A DNA stretch of 64,000 nt, taken from NCBI GenBank assembly GCA_037951165.1, contig JBBDHG010000450.1, positions 96,001-160,000 of the forward strand, in the 5' to 3' direction. The stretch is from Lophius americanus. Its lineage: Eukaryota; Chordata; Actinopteri; Lophiiformes; Lophiidae. This document shows, one piece after another, positions 26,876 to 34,625 of this stretch. The notes beneath the pieces were generated by a model. It was not told the DNA's origin. It made no database searches and saw only the letters and a program-made list of their open reading frames with translations. The position numbers were made by a program, and so were the translations under genes. Numbering within the stretch: the first letter of the stretch is position 1; the number at the start of each line of letters is the position of its first letter.

Positions 26876-29800
26876 TTATGTTTCCATAAAAACTACTCAA
26901 AAACATGATAATGAATTACAAAATATCTCATAGAAGGAGCAACTACAAATATACATATACATAATCAGGTTAATATTTGGGATGAATTTTGACGTGATAA
27001 ATGTGAAGTATGTGGTTGTGGGAGATGCTGCAGACGTAACGATGACTACCGTAGTTACCTCTGTCCTGGAAATCTAACCTGTTCCCACCTTAAGAAGAAA
27101 ACATGGGAACTGCCACGGTTTAGTAAACCGAGGCGACTAAATGGGGGCTAAATGGAGAGTGGGCCATCTGTTAACCCTACATGACCGATAAGAAGATTAG
27201 GCTGTCTATCATCCCCAAGGTGACCTTTACGCTGTCCACTAACGCGAGGTGAGCTATCGGGAGAGCGGACTGTCTACTATCCGGAGGAAACTAATAAGGA
27301 GAGGGGCCATCTGCTGTCCTCAGGTGACCTGAGGTATACGGAGAGTATGCTGTCTACCAACCCCAGGCCATCTAATTAGGTGGTCACATGGGTCATGCAG
27401 CTGATCCAGTTCTGTGTTTTCAAGAGTTGACTCGTCGCTTGTAGGCAGAGACAGTGTTGTGATGTACCACCCACTGACATGTTCTGAAACGTCCCATTCA
27501 GAGAGGAAAACTTGTAAAGTGTTTCTATCAGTCTTCAATTGTTCCTATGTTTTAAAATACATGACAGAGTGGCATGGACTAACCCTATATTCGTGTTCCT
27601 GTTCCAGGTTTGTGTGCAAGAACAATGGCGTTCTGTTTGAGAACCAGCTGCTACAGATTGGCATCAAATCAGAGTATCGTCAGAACCTGGGTAAGTTATG
27701 GTTGTCGACTAGAAATTTGGGTATTTCATTTTTTTTTTCACCCAAATGTGATGAGCTTCTAGTATGCCTTCCACTTTTTGGTATAATGGAATATAGGTGT
27801 CCCCTGCCACCGACCATTGATTCATTTCTTCCATTTTTGCCATGGCCATGGTGGAGATAGTCCTCCTGATACCTTCTGGTAGGAGCTGCAGTGTGTCCTA
27901 TGTTACCCTGCTGAACTGTATATTGATAATTTCACCAAGCAGACAAGGCATTGCATCTGCAGAGCGGCACATCTGTTGTTTTATCCAAGAACTTTGTTCA
28001 GGTCTTGATGCAGAAAATAAAATTTGCCCTTTGGTTCAGGTACTAAAATATCAGCCATACCCTAAAACAGTAAACAAGAGCAAGCACTTTTGGGTACGTT
28101 ATAAACACCTTGGAGATTGGTTTCCAGACAATATTAAACTTGTGTTCTCTAAAAGAAGTTAGATATGTCTTAAGTAAGCAAGCTCAGGATCCAATTTGAA
28201 GAACAATCAAATGATGCGTCTCACTATGGGACCATTCACAGACGCTGAGGTGGAAGTTGGTGACCTTCCTCTGTTGAAGTCCCTCACTGGGTATTTAAAC
28301 ACACCGGCTTTTATTGCATCATTTGAGTTCACTAAATAAAGTTGTGTTGAAAGTCAAAGTCTCTTTTGCCCTCTCTCTCACACCCCTCGCCCACCCACTC
28401 TCCCTCTCTCTATCGCTCCCTTCTTCCTTCAAACCCAGCCTGTCAAGGCAGTAGGCCATGTCCACCCTGAGTCTGGACCCATTCAAGGTTTCTGTCCGTT
28501 AAAGGTAGATTTTTTTTTCCCGCCATTGTTGGCAAGTGCTGCTCATGGAGGAATTTGTTGGGTCTCGGTAGAATAATGAATAAAGAGTTTGTTCTAGGCC
28601 TGCTCTTTTTGGAAGACACCTTGAGACAACAGTTGTTGTAAACGGGTGCTATATAAATAACATTTGATTTGATTTATTCTTCTAACACTCTTCGTCTCTG
28701 GCTGGGTTCAGGGTTTGCCAATCCTTGGCTGTCATGTTTACTGGGTTTGTAATATTTCTTACCGTTTACCCCTGTGTGCGTCTCTCTCAGGGAGAATGTA
28801 CCTATTCTATGGCAACAAGACATCGGTGCAGTTTGCCAGCTTCACCACCACAGTCAACTGTCCTGGGGATTTGCAGTCTCATATCCTTCCGGCTTCCCTT
28901 GTGTTTATGTTTCACAGGCCCACATTACGATGTTGATGCTGAAATGATGTTGCATGAAGTAATAGACAACATGTTGTGTATCTGATGATTGTAAATGTCA
29001 GCTGCGTATAGTCATCTATGTGTATGTTAATGGTAAGCCCTGCTACAGTTTGAAAATAGCGAATGGGTTCCCATCCTACAGTGTGAGACACACCCTTTGA
29101 TAACTTCTTGCATTAGAATGTGAACGTATAAAGGCTCAGACTGTCTGTCGGAAGCTGAATCTATACGAAATAGTCAGAGCTTCAGTGCTGGGCTTTGGAT
29201 CAATGTTTGCTGTTACTGCCTGATGTCCTTGACAAAAAGCCACAGCTCAATGTTCAGACCAAACCAGTGGAACCGCTTGTTGAGGGAGGAGCCCAGATCC
29301 AGCAGGTCCTGAACATCGAGTGTCTGACTGACTTTGCTGATGCCCCCCAACTCAACATCAAGTTCAGGTAAGCTTTACCAAATAATAATAATAATAATAA
29401 TACATTTAATTTATAATAGTGGGGCAAAGAGGGGAACATGGCCCGGTGTTTGATGACCGATGAGAGCTCCTGTTCGACGTGCTAAAAACCTTACGGCAGA
29501 ACTTTACCACACGTTGAATCGCAATAAAATTGTTAAAGTTTAAAATCTTCATTTATATACATTATGTTATTTGTCGAGTTAAAAATAATTAACTAGTTTC
29601 AGTCTGGATTCTGAATAGCACCAAAAGTCAAAGTGAAAAAATGAAAATCCCATGCTGATTCAATTTTCATGCTTTACACACGACAGCTCCTAATGTTGCT
29701 CTGTCGTGTTTACTGCCTCCGCGTGCTTTTATGCTCTCCCGACAATCTTTGGACATGCTCCTGATGAGACGGTGGATGATCTCCTGGCTATTGTCCTCCC

Positions 29801-32667
29801 AGACTTGGATCGGGTCCTCAGTGAGCTGCCGTACAGTCACTGGTGCTACTTGGAGCCGTTGGATGTACGATACCAAATGCTCCAGAGGTTCTCGATTGGA
29901 TTCATGACTGACTTGTGTGACAGCCATTCAAACGCATCAATACCTTCATCCAGGAACCGCCTACAATCTGATCACATGTGGCAAGGGATTGTCCTGGATC
30001 TGGGGCAGGCCATGTCCCTCCGTACCAGTATAAGCTCTGACAATGTGATTTCATCCCGGTTTCTAACAGCAGTCCCATTACCAGTCGCTAGCATGTGGCT
30101 GACCTTCTGAAGCACACATTTGGACTTCGAAGGGCGCGGGCACATCCAATGTGCAGAACAATCACATACGGCCGGCGAGGCGATATCAAATTTCTATAAT
30201 AACTGGTCCTCTGGAAACGGAAACGACACAAATACTACAAAACGCAACCTGTCGGAGTCGGTACATCATGTATAAACGTGAACTTGTTTGTACCATCGTC
30301 ATATGACATGCTGTGCTCCAGTCATATATGTGCAGCAACTCAATCGGGTTTTTCTGTGAATTCGACTCATTGACTCCAGCGTCTTGACTAAAGTTTGGGG
30401 AGAAATGCTTCATATGTACTTTGTCGTTCAGGTATGGTGGTGCTCTGCAGAACCTGACCCTGAAGCTGCCAGTCACCATCAACAAGTTCTTCCAGCCCAC
30501 CGAGATGACATCACACGACTTCTTCCAGCGCTGGAAGCAGCTCAGCCAGTCAGTCTTTTTGTGTGTGTATGTGTGTTCTGTGAGTGTGTATGTGTGTTCT
30601 GTGAGTGTGTATGTGTGTTCTGTGAGTGTGTATGTGTGTTCTGTGAGTGTGTGTGTGTGTTCTGTGAGTGTGTGTATGTGTTCTGTCAGTGTGTGTGTGT
30701 GTTCTGTCAGTGTGTATGTGTGTTCTGTGAGTGTGTGTGTATGTGTGTTCTGTGAGTGTGTATGTGTGTTCTGTGAGTGTGTGTGTATGTGTGTTCTGTG
30801 AGTGTGTGTGTGTGTTCTGTGAGTGTGTGTATGTGTTCTGTCAGTGTGTGTGTGTGTGTGTGTGTGTGTGTTCTGTCATGTGTCCTGCGTTGTATACCTT
30901 TAAATGCTGATCTCTCTCCCCTCGTCTCCTCTGAAATCAGGCCTCAGCAGGAAGCCCAAAAGATCTTCAAGGCCAACAACAGCATGGACACAGAAGTCCT
31001 GAAGGCAAAGGTATGTTGGCAATTACTGCGTCTACAATTCTTGCCAGCAGTCTCCTTGTCCGTCTGGGTTTCCTCAGTATATAGTATTTGAGTATTCCCC
31101 CCCCGAAACTGTAGAAGAATGTTGGCATGTTGGATTTGTTCATTTCAAGTCGGTGGGTGCTAAGCGCTGTGTTATAGCTTGTTGGTTTAGAGCATGTCAT
31201 AAGATCCAGGCACTGTCTGTCTGAGCCCATCTCTCCCATTCCTAAACATCAAATGATCTGACTCATCCTTCCTGGTAAGACGTGTACATGCCATAGACCA
31301 GATCACATTTTGGCCATGTCTTATATTCTCTCCTGCTCTTTTTCTCTACCATTCTTGTGCAGCTACTCGGACTAGGGACTGCCTTGCTTGATAATGTGGA
31401 TCCAAATCCAGAGAACTATGTGTGTGCTGGAGTCATCCAGACCAAGGGCCAGCAGGTGGGCTGTCTACTCCGACTGGAGCCCAACGCTCAGGCGCAGGTA
31501 CGGCACACCGGCTCATTGACTGCTAGGCCTACATTAACCTCCAGTGCATTTACATCAGCTTTCCCAAGAGATCACATGACTGATTCCATGAGTTGGTGAA
31601 TCACTCCCTCTCACACAGTGATCTAAATAAACCAATGTGTGTGTGACCACCTTTATTTTCAGATGTTAATATCTTAGGTCTTAATGACATGCCTCATTCA
31701 AAGACCTGGAGCCTCATTTATAAACAATGCGTACGCACAAAATAATGCGTACTCCGCATTCTACGCAATCCCTGGCACTGTTAAGAAGCAAACCAGACGG
31801 GAAAATGTGCGGTCTTCCAAAACTGGAGAAACAAGGAAACTACAGTTCAAATGGTAGAAGGATTAAAGGGAGAAACTGATCGTGGAATTAATGCCAAAAC
31901 CTGTTTTCAAAAAAAATGTTCAAACAGGTGTTTATATTTATTATCCAGAAAGGAACAATCAGAGAGAAATATGTTTCACTGCAAACAAACACTTGTATGT
32001 TTTCTATAATCATCAGACAATATTTATATCATTGAAATTTAAAAAACTGACTGATACCCCGAAAGTCTTCCATTCAGAAAAGTTAACGGCCCCGTGCAGC
32101 TGGTATTTTTAAAAATCAGCCAGTCCCTGATTCAGTTGAAGTTGGACAGACGTCTGTCAGCCTGTGAGTCCCACCATCAGCACCTTCAGCAAGTCAAACA
32201 CTTCCTGCTGCTCTCAGACCTTTAAGTTTTTTTAACACCACTAGTATGTCCACCAAACAATGGTGGGGGATTCGTCAAAAATCATATACTTGTCCGTACG
32301 CCGCCTCCTCACCGGTATCCTACGCACCGTTTTATAAATGAGGCCCCTGCACCCGGACCATATCTAGCTCCAGACTCCGTTTGATGGCTGCTGTTGTGCT
32401 GCTGGTTCTCAACAGCCAGTATGGATGTGTGGTGATCACAGGGTCCAGCAGATTATCTGAGACTGCTGCTGAGGCAGATTAACCGTTCACCTGCAATGGA
32501 ATAAACCCTCTGGGTTGTTTTTTTTACCGTGTTGGGGCTCAGGCTGGACAGGCTAACCTCTGAACGATGACTCTGTCCATCTGTCGCAGATGTACCGGCT
32601 GACTCTGCGTTGCAGCAAGGAGTCAGTCTCCAGACGTCTGTGCGAGCTCCTGGCCCAGCAGTTCTGA
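1656..32667 (+). CDS. ap2a1: AP-2 complex subunit alpha-1 (alpha-A adaptin), complete, 21 coding exons
   Basis: Large alpha subunit of the AP-2 adaptor, which links PtdIns(4,5)P2 membranes, cargo and clathrin at the plasma membrane. Coding exons: 1656-1722, 5109-5320, 11602-11795, 12328-12457, 12889-12990, 15858-16117, 17706-17874, 18215-18352, 18866-19048, 20225-20322, 20402-20633, 20767-20955, 21059-21213, 25620-25682, 27608-27690, 28791-28880, 29244-29367, 30432-30548, 30941-31010, 31363-31497, 32590-32667. They sum to 2889 nt (962 residues) with every phase closing; remembered human forms are 955 and 977. Residues 1 to about 620 are the helical trunk, with Arg21 and the Lys55-57/Lys61 phosphoinositide patch intact. 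About 625-725 is the hinge and about 730-962 the appendage that binds endocytic accessory proteins. All introns are GT-AG except intron 16 (AT-AC). The near-identical trunk, the hinge sequence and the start MPAVSKGDG favour alpha-1 over alpha-2. Confidence 0.97.
2735..2866 (+). repeat. Teleost interspersed repeat tail (LINE/SINE 3' end) with TGAA microsatellite
   Basis: Contains the motif series GTGACTCGTCCAGGGTGTAC, TCGCCCAATGTAGG, CCCGTGACCCTGAACAGG, ATAAGCGGTTACAGA, then (TGAA)n. I know this series as a very abundant 3' tail in percomorph genomes. The parent element was not determined. Confidence 0.7.
4205..4312 (+). repeat. Short copy of dispersed repeat family (ACTCACTAGNGGGA)
   Basis: AGTTCATATTTTACTCACTA followed by GAGGGAACTTTTTTTC, TAATAAACACTCTTTCCTG and TTTCATGGATCATTTC matches parts of the larger copies near 8660-9290 and 50430-50765. 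Confidence 0.55.
5109..5320 (+). CDS. ap2a1: ap2a1 coding exon 2
   Basis: Residues 23-93, ending ...NKYTEKQI. Acceptor CCTATCAG, donor GTAAGT. Contains the YSKKKYVCK basic patch (Lys55-57, Lys61), which binds PtdIns(4,5)P2 in the mammalian subunit. Confidence 0.96.
5385..5590 (+). mobile_element. Putative DNA-transposon fragment (TTCCAGAAAGCAG motif)
   Basis: Begins GATATTCCAGAAAGCAGTTT and continues with AACAAACTCTGA, TTTACCCCGAGAAGGGAACT and GTGGGTTCAACACACC. I associate this motif order with Harbinger-like elements of teleosts. No terminal repeat pair or transposase was found, so the class is uncertain. Confidence 0.35.
8660..9290 (+). repeat. Dispersed repeat with palindromic head and internal tandem units
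   Basis: Starts near a 9-bp palindrome (ATATCCCCG/CGGGGATAT, 8674-8697). It continues through CATTGATCATTTTCAAATTT and ATGCGAGGAAGAGCTG, then shows about two and a half units of roughly 155 bp. Each unit carries ACCATTGGTCGGATTT-like, GATTCGACTCGAG-like and ACTCANTAGGGGGAGCTTTT-like blocks. Related copies occur at about 4205-4312 and 50430-50765. No coding capacity was seen. Confidence 0.6.
10340..10770 (+). mobile_element. Degenerate interspersed repeat, probably a transposon relic
   Basis: Includes ATGGCAGGACTCAAAGTTTG, ACATTGCCCAACTCATCACA, GTGCATCCTGGTGCC, AGCAAGCTGTGATGCACC, TGTTCTGACACTAGCATGAA and GTGCATCAATGACCCTTAAG. This block order resembles a repeat I recall as widespread in fish genomes. 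It is heavily mutated, and the class is not known to me. Confidence 0.45.
11602..11795 (+). CDS. ap2a1: ap2a1 coding exon 3
   Basis: Residues 94-157 and two bases of codon 158 ([12 protein letters not shown]...IPRILVAG). Acceptor TCCTGTAG, donor GG|GTGAGT. Part of the alpha-helical trunk solenoid. Confidence 0.96.
12328..12457 (+). CDS. ap2a1: ap2a1 coding exon 4
   Basis: Residues 158-201 ([17 protein letters not shown]...LNDQHM). Acceptor ACCACAG, donor ATG|GTAAGA. Confidence 0.96.
12889..12990 (+). CDS. ap2a1: ap2a1 coding exon 5
   Basis: Residues 202-235 ([20 protein letters not shown]...SRLSR), phase 0 at both ends. The acceptor is GGTGAAG; the pyrimidine tract lies just before it (TTTTCTTGTGTTTTTGTGTCTG). 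Donor AGG|GTATGT. Confidence 0.95.
12991..15857 (+). other. ap2a1 intron 5
   Basis: 2.9-kb intron of AT-rich sequence. Short open frames occur on both strands, but none has exon-like splice signals together with recognisable protein. No repeat was identified. Confidence 0.8.
15858..16117 (+). CDS. ap2a1: ap2a1 coding exon 6
   Basis: Residues 236-321 plus two bases of 322 ([15 protein letters not shown]...SLIIHYD). Acceptor TTCTCCAG, donor AG|GTGAGA. Contains the conserved CYPPPED and [18 protein letters not shown] segments of the trunk. Confidence 0.97.
16118..17705 (+). other. ap2a1 intron 6
   Basis: 1.6-kb AT-rich intron ending in a good pyrimidine tract and GTGCAG. No exon, RNA gene or repeat was recognised in it. 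Confidence 0.8.
17706..17874 (+). CDS. ap2a1: ap2a1 coding exon 7
   Basis: Residues 322-378 ([19 protein letters not shown]...TVINALK). Acceptor GGTGCAG, donor AAG|GTAGTA. Confidence 0.96.
18215..18352 (+). CDS. ap2a1: ap2a1 coding exon 8
   Basis: Residues 379-424 ([20 protein letters not shown]...IREEM). Acceptor CTCTGCAG, donor ATG|GTGGGT. Confidence 0.96.
18866..19048 (+). CDS. ap2a1: ap2a1 coding exon 9
   Basis: Residues 425-485 ([20 protein letters not shown]...YAAKTVFE). Acceptor TCTTTAG, donor GAG|GTGCCA, a weak donor match but at the conserved junction. Confidence 0.96.
19049..20224 (+). other. ap2a1 intron 9
   Basis: 1.2-kb AT-rich intron. No coding or structural feature was recognised. 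Confidence 0.8.
20225..20322 (+). CDS. ap2a1: ap2a1 coding exon 10
   Basis: Residues 486-517 plus two bases of 518 ([20 protein letters not shown]...AGDPRS). Acceptor TTCTCAAG, donor AG|GTATGT. Only 79 bp separate it from exon 11. Confidence 0.96.
20402..20633 (+). CDS. ap2a1: ap2a1 coding exon 11
   Basis: Residues 518-595 ([20 protein letters not shown]...ASTDVL). Acceptor CATCCAG, donor CTG|GTTAGT. Carries the end of the conserved trunk, including [15 protein letters not shown]. Confidence 0.97.
20767..20955 (+). CDS. ap2a1: ap2a1 coding exon 12 (trunk end and start of hinge)
   Basis: Residues 596-658 ([20 protein letters not shown]..., then a polar Gly/Glu/Ser-rich hinge). Acceptor CCCACAG, donor GCT|GTGAGC. 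The hinge half is poorly conserved, as is normal for adaptins. Confidence 0.94.
21059..21213 (+). CDS. ap2a1: ap2a1 coding exon 13 (hinge)
   Basis: Residues 659-709 plus two bases of 710 ([19 protein letters not shown]...VNDDGFL). It contains the ADLLG and LLVDVF motifs seen in the human hinge. Acceptor GTCCTAG, donor AAG|GTGAAA. The following junction is the one that can take the cassette exon at 23565. Confidence 0.93.
22975..23095 (+). repeat. Interspersed repeat fragment (CCTCCCATTTATCTGGGCTT)
   Basis: Motifs CCTCCCATTTATCTGGGCTT, TTGGACCAGCGGTAGCACTA and GGGGATTCGAACCCCAG resemble a common fish repeat; the part near 59440-59520 is related (CCTCCCCATTCATCCGGGTC). Confidence 0.5.
23565..23627 (+). 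CDS. ap2a1: Candidate alternative cassette exon in the ap2a1 hinge (neuronal alpha-A type)
   Basis: A 63-bp segment sits between ATTGCCAG and the strong donor GTAAGG. Its phases fit exactly between exon 13 (ends with two bases) and exon 14 (starts with one base), so inclusion adds 21 residues and keeps frame. The insert reads [20 protein letters not shown]. It resembles the insert I recall in the long human isoform (LEPPAPESPMALL...), sharing the LExP, Ser and Met-Leu positions. In mammals the longer form is brain-enriched. Expression in this species is inferred. Confidence 0.75.
24184..24265 (+). repeat. 34-bp tandem repeat, about 2.5 units
   Basis: GAGATGGGGAGACAGATCTT followed by RAGGACAGAGACAG recurs with one A/G difference between units and a truncated third unit. 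Confidence 0.8.
24630..25050 (+). repeat. GATC-rich minisatellite, about 20-bp unit
   Basis: Roughly 420 bp built from AGAGATCAGTCGTCATCAGT variants, with GTCATGA and GTCCTCA alternates, each unit holding one or two GATC sites. Lies deep inside ap2a1 intron 13. Confidence 0.9.
25141..25190 (+). repeat. Second copy of palindromic ATATCCCC element
   Basis: ATAAGTAGTGATATCCCC followed by AAAAAGCAGGGATATAATTA matches the head of the repeat at 8674-8697, preserving the ATATCCC/GGGATAT arms. The body of the 8.7-kb copy does not follow it. Confidence 0.45.
25620..25682 (+). CDS. ap2a1: ap2a1 coding exon 14
   Basis: Residues 710-730 plus two bases ([21 protein letters not shown]). Acceptor TCTCTCAG, donor AA|GTAAGC. 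It links hinge to ear and retains the [10 protein letters not shown] signature. Confidence 0.95.
26841..26880 (+). repeat. (AT)n microsatellite
   Basis: Forty bases of almost pure TA dinucleotide with two interruptions. Confidence 0.95.
27130..27385 (+). repeat. Degenerate tandem repeat, about 40-bp unit
   Basis: Recurring blocks GGAGAG(T/C)GG(G/A)C, CTGTCTAYYATCC and AGGTGACCT appear about six times with variable spacing; an old, decayed minisatellite in ap2a1 intron 14. Confidence 0.6.
27608..27690 (+). CDS. ap2a1: ap2a1 coding exon 15 (start of ear)
   Basis: Residues 731-758 plus one base ([20 protein letters not shown]...RQNL). Acceptor TTCCAG, donor GG|GTAAGT. First strands of the appendage Ig-like subdomain. 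Confidence 0.96.
27691..28790 (+). other. ap2a1 intron 15
   Basis: 1.1-kb intron carrying the LINE 3' tail at about 28440-28675. The remainder shows no feature. Confidence 0.8.
28440..28675 (+). mobile_element. LINE 3' tail (Rex/L2-like)
   Basis: Includes GGCAAGTGCTGCTCATGGAG, GAATTTGTTGGGTCTCGGTA, AATAAAGAGTTTGTTCTAGG, TTGAGACAACAGTTGTTGTA and GTGCTATATAAATAA, then ATTTGATTTGATTT. I know this as a common teleost non-LTR retrotransposon end. A shorter copy lies at 42645-42725. Confidence 0.65.
28791..28880 (+). CDS. ap2a1: ap2a1 coding exon 16
   Basis: Residues 759-788 plus the first base of codon 789 ([20 protein letters not shown]...CPGDLQS). Acceptor CTCTCTCAG. It ends at a U12-type ATATCCTT donor rather than GT. 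Joining to exon 17 gives DLQSQLNVQTK, matching human DLQTQLAVQTK. Confidence 0.93.
28881..29243 (+). other. U12-type (AT-AC) minor-class intron in ap2a1
   Basis: The 5' end is ATATCCTT, a perfect minor-spliceosome donor. TCCTTGAC at 29226-29233 fits the U12 branch-point consensus, with the branch A 12 bases before the exon. The intron ends in AC (AAGCCAC|AG). No GT-AG alternative keeps both the frame and the conserved protein. Length 363 bp. Confidence 0.9.
29244..29367 (+). CDS. ap2a1: ap2a1 coding exon 17
   Basis: Residues 789-829 plus two bases of 830 ([20 protein letters not shown]...LNIKF). Acceptor is the AC of the U12 intron, donor CAG|GTAAGC. Confidence 0.93.
29368..30431 (+). other. 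ap2a1 intron 17
   Basis: Starts near an AAT microsatellite (29383-29402) and contains a reverse-oriented mariner relic at about 29665-30030. The rest is unremarkable. Confidence 0.8.
29665..30030 (-). mobile_element. Tc1/mariner transposase relic
   Basis: On the minus strand the end translates with [20 protein letters not shown] and [17 protein letters not shown], the familiar C-terminus of a fish Tc1/mariner transposase (LTDALVQVWEE..., IRSMPRRCREVIQARGG). The preceding part is frameshifted but corresponds to the DDE region. It is the same family as the copy at 56630-57190. Clearly nonfunctional. Confidence 0.75.
30432..30548 (+). CDS. ap2a1: ap2a1 coding exon 18
   Basis: Residues 830-868 plus two bases ([20 protein letters not shown]...RWKQLS). 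Acceptor CGTTCAG, donor CA|GTCAGT, a weak donor that runs directly into a GT-rich minisatellite. Confidence 0.94.
30555..30882 (+). repeat. GT-rich minisatellite filling ap2a1 intron 18
   Basis: About 15 units of TGTGTGTTCTGTGAGTGTGT-type sequence (about 21 bp, TATG/TGTG and GAG/CAG variants), ending in pure (GT)n. Occupies about 330 of the 392 bp of the intron. Confidence 0.92.
30941..31010 (+). CDS. ap2a1: ap2a1 coding exon 19
   Basis: Residues 869-892 ([20 protein letters not shown]...). Acceptor GAAATCAG, donor AAG|GTATGT. Start of the platform subdomain of the ear. Confidence 0.95.
31363..31497 (+). CDS. ap2a1: ap2a1 coding exon 20
   Basis: Residues 893-937 ([20 protein letters not shown]...LEPNAQAQ). 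Acceptor TTGTGCAG, donor CAG|GTACGG. Confidence 0.96.
31498..32589 (+). other. ap2a1 intron 20
   Basis: 1.1-kb intron, more than half of which is the inverted-repeat DNA element at 31706-32347. Confidence 0.8.
31706..32347 (+). mobile_element. Non-autonomous DNA transposon with terminal inverted repeats (MITE-like)
   Basis: Left end GGAGCCTCATTTATAAAC followed by AATGCGTACGC; right end GTTTTATAAATGAGGCCCCT preceded by CCTACGCACC. The reverse complement of the right end matches the left over roughly 25 bases with few mismatches. The roughly 640-bp interior has no transposase. I could not define a target-site duplication, so superfamily is open. Confidence 0.65.
32590..32667 (+). CDS. ap2a1: ap2a1 coding exon 21 (last)
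   Basis: Residues 938-962 and TGA stop at 32665-32667 ([20 protein letters not shown]...AQQF). Acceptor TGTCGCAG. Ends exactly at the family's usual C-terminus. Confidence 0.97.
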   Translation: MYRLTLRCSKESVSRRLCELLAQQF

Positions 32668-32894
32668 GAGTCCGGATGACCACCTTGACCAATCCTCCCA
32701 CCATCCCCACAAGTGACCTCCCCATCCTCCCTCCAACAGTCTGTAACCTACATAAGGGAAGCAGCCACTGCGGGCAGCAGTGGTAAAATAATTGTTGTAC
32801 TCGTCCCAGATTCTGTTCTGATCCCCACCATGTTCTCCTTGTTGATTAACATAATGCTACCTTCTTGATTTGTTGGTGGTTACCTGTGTAGCTG

Positions 32895-32927
<33 letters not shown>

Positions 32928-34310
32928 AGAGAGTGTGCGTGTATGAGTGAGAGAGCAAGAGCAATTTCATTCTCATTGGCAGAACATTCCTCAAAGTCAG
33001 TGTTGAAGACCCAACCCAAAATATACATTTAACCCCGTGTTGGTTCGGATGGACCAGAGGGTCCAGCACTCTGCTGCTTCTTCCCACTAATGTCTGCCCA
33101 GTATTCCCATTGAAGGTGTTGGTGTCCTCTTAGAGGCCCTCCAGCATGAGCCCCCTTATGTTATCTCTGAATGAATCTGATTGGTCAGTATCAAGTATTC
33201 CGTCATTTTAATGAACTTGTACACTTGTTAGTTATCGGTGTGTATGTAAATATGTACATTCCCATCTTGTTTAGAGTACCCCTGGTAACCTAAAGACACG
33301 CCGCCACCGCAGGGCAATGTGACAGACAAGTAGACACTAAGTAGGTGGCAGGTATATTGTTTGAGTCCGTCTCGTCCGCTGGGCGAGAGAGGAGAGTATA
33401 GCGGTTCAGAGGTGGGGGATTCGTCACATTGCTGTAGCCTCTTCTCAGAAACTGGAACACTCTTTTAGAAAACACTTCTGATAAAACATAAATGTCACTG
33501 TTGTCAGGCGTGATTGACTAAGTTTGAATCTTCTTTCGTCAGAGAACAGAAGGAGAGATTTACACTTGATGTCTGAGCTGCATGTGTGACACTTATGAGG
33601 ATTTGAATGATGAGGACTAACACACGTCTGACGAAGCTCACTGCCTCTGATGAGCAGCTGCTTCACAAAGCTTTCCAACGGGAAGCCCCTCCATCTTAGA
33701 GCCGTTATTGACCAGGGGACGCTGGTACTGGCTCAGGTAGCGTCTACACAGTCCTACAGCCTTCACTAAGATCGAGTAGAACCGTCACCATCTGAAGGAT
33801 GGACACAGAGAGTCTTACCAGCCAGGCATGTCGAGCTCAACGATCGCCATACTGCAGCATAGAGACATTCATCAAAATGTCCTAATAGATAGCGTCCACC
33901 TCTTCCCGGGCCGAGGATGGGACGCAGGGCGACTAACCGGGACTTGCTCTGTGTGTGTGAATGCGGGCGTGGCTGGAAGACATTTCTAATCCGTGTTCAT
34001 GTGTCATCGGGCAGCAGCGGTCAGGCGGGGAGATGAGTGTGTGCGGTGTCCACTCGCTGAAGTGGCCTCCTGTATTGTGTACCTGTACCCGTGTTAGAAA
34101 AAGATTTACTCTGTAATGACGAAATGTGAAAGTAAAACTTATGTATCCAACATGAAGCCTGTGTCGCCTGTCCTGTCCAGCATGAGCACAGTAGTGCTGA
34201 CATGTGAAATAATGAGGAGACGCTTCATAACTTATAGTCTGCAGACCGTTAATCACCCAGCTTTTATCAGCAGTATAATAGAAACACTAAATAAACTCGC
34301 CCTGCTCCGC
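32668..34310 (+). other. Probable ap2a1 3' UTR and 3' flank
   Basis: No coding signal. A GT microsatellite lies at 32895-32924. The first clear AATAAA on this strand is near 34288, which would give a 3' UTR of about 1.6 kb; an earlier noncanonical site is possible. Confidence 0.4.
32895..32924 (+). repeat. (GT)n microsatellite
   Basis: About 15 uninterrupted GT dinucleotides, within the likely ap2a1 3' UTR. Confidence 0.95.
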
Positions 34311-34625
34311 CTCTCCTTGCATTGGCGTGATGTGTGCAGGTCCAGAATGGCCCTTCATCCAAGAACTTTGACTATTTGAGAACCCGACTTCTGCATAGGC
34401 CCAAAATCAAATTGTCTGTTCCCCTCTCCATGACCCACAGGAAGTCAATCTTGAGCGTCATCCTGCTGACATCACACTAAGAAAAATGGAACTCCTTGCT
34501 TGAACTCCAAGTCAGCAGTACTTACAGGTATAGATTTATGAAGAAAGCAATTCCTACTTATGCAGAAATGGGGTTTTAATGTCACTTTTGATACAAAAGA
34601 TCACAGATAAATAACCTAAGCTGTT

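Larger units (their letters stand above)
25683..27607 (+). other. ap2a1 intron 14
   Basis: 1.9-kb intron with an unexplained GC-richer patch at 26440-26730, an AT microsatellite at 26841-26880 and a degenerate tandem repeat at about 27130-27385. Confidence 0.75.

Noticed and set aside
29706..30110. 134-codon plus-strand frame in ap2a1 intron 17
   Set aside because: It is antisense to the mariner transposase relic, which explains the open frame.
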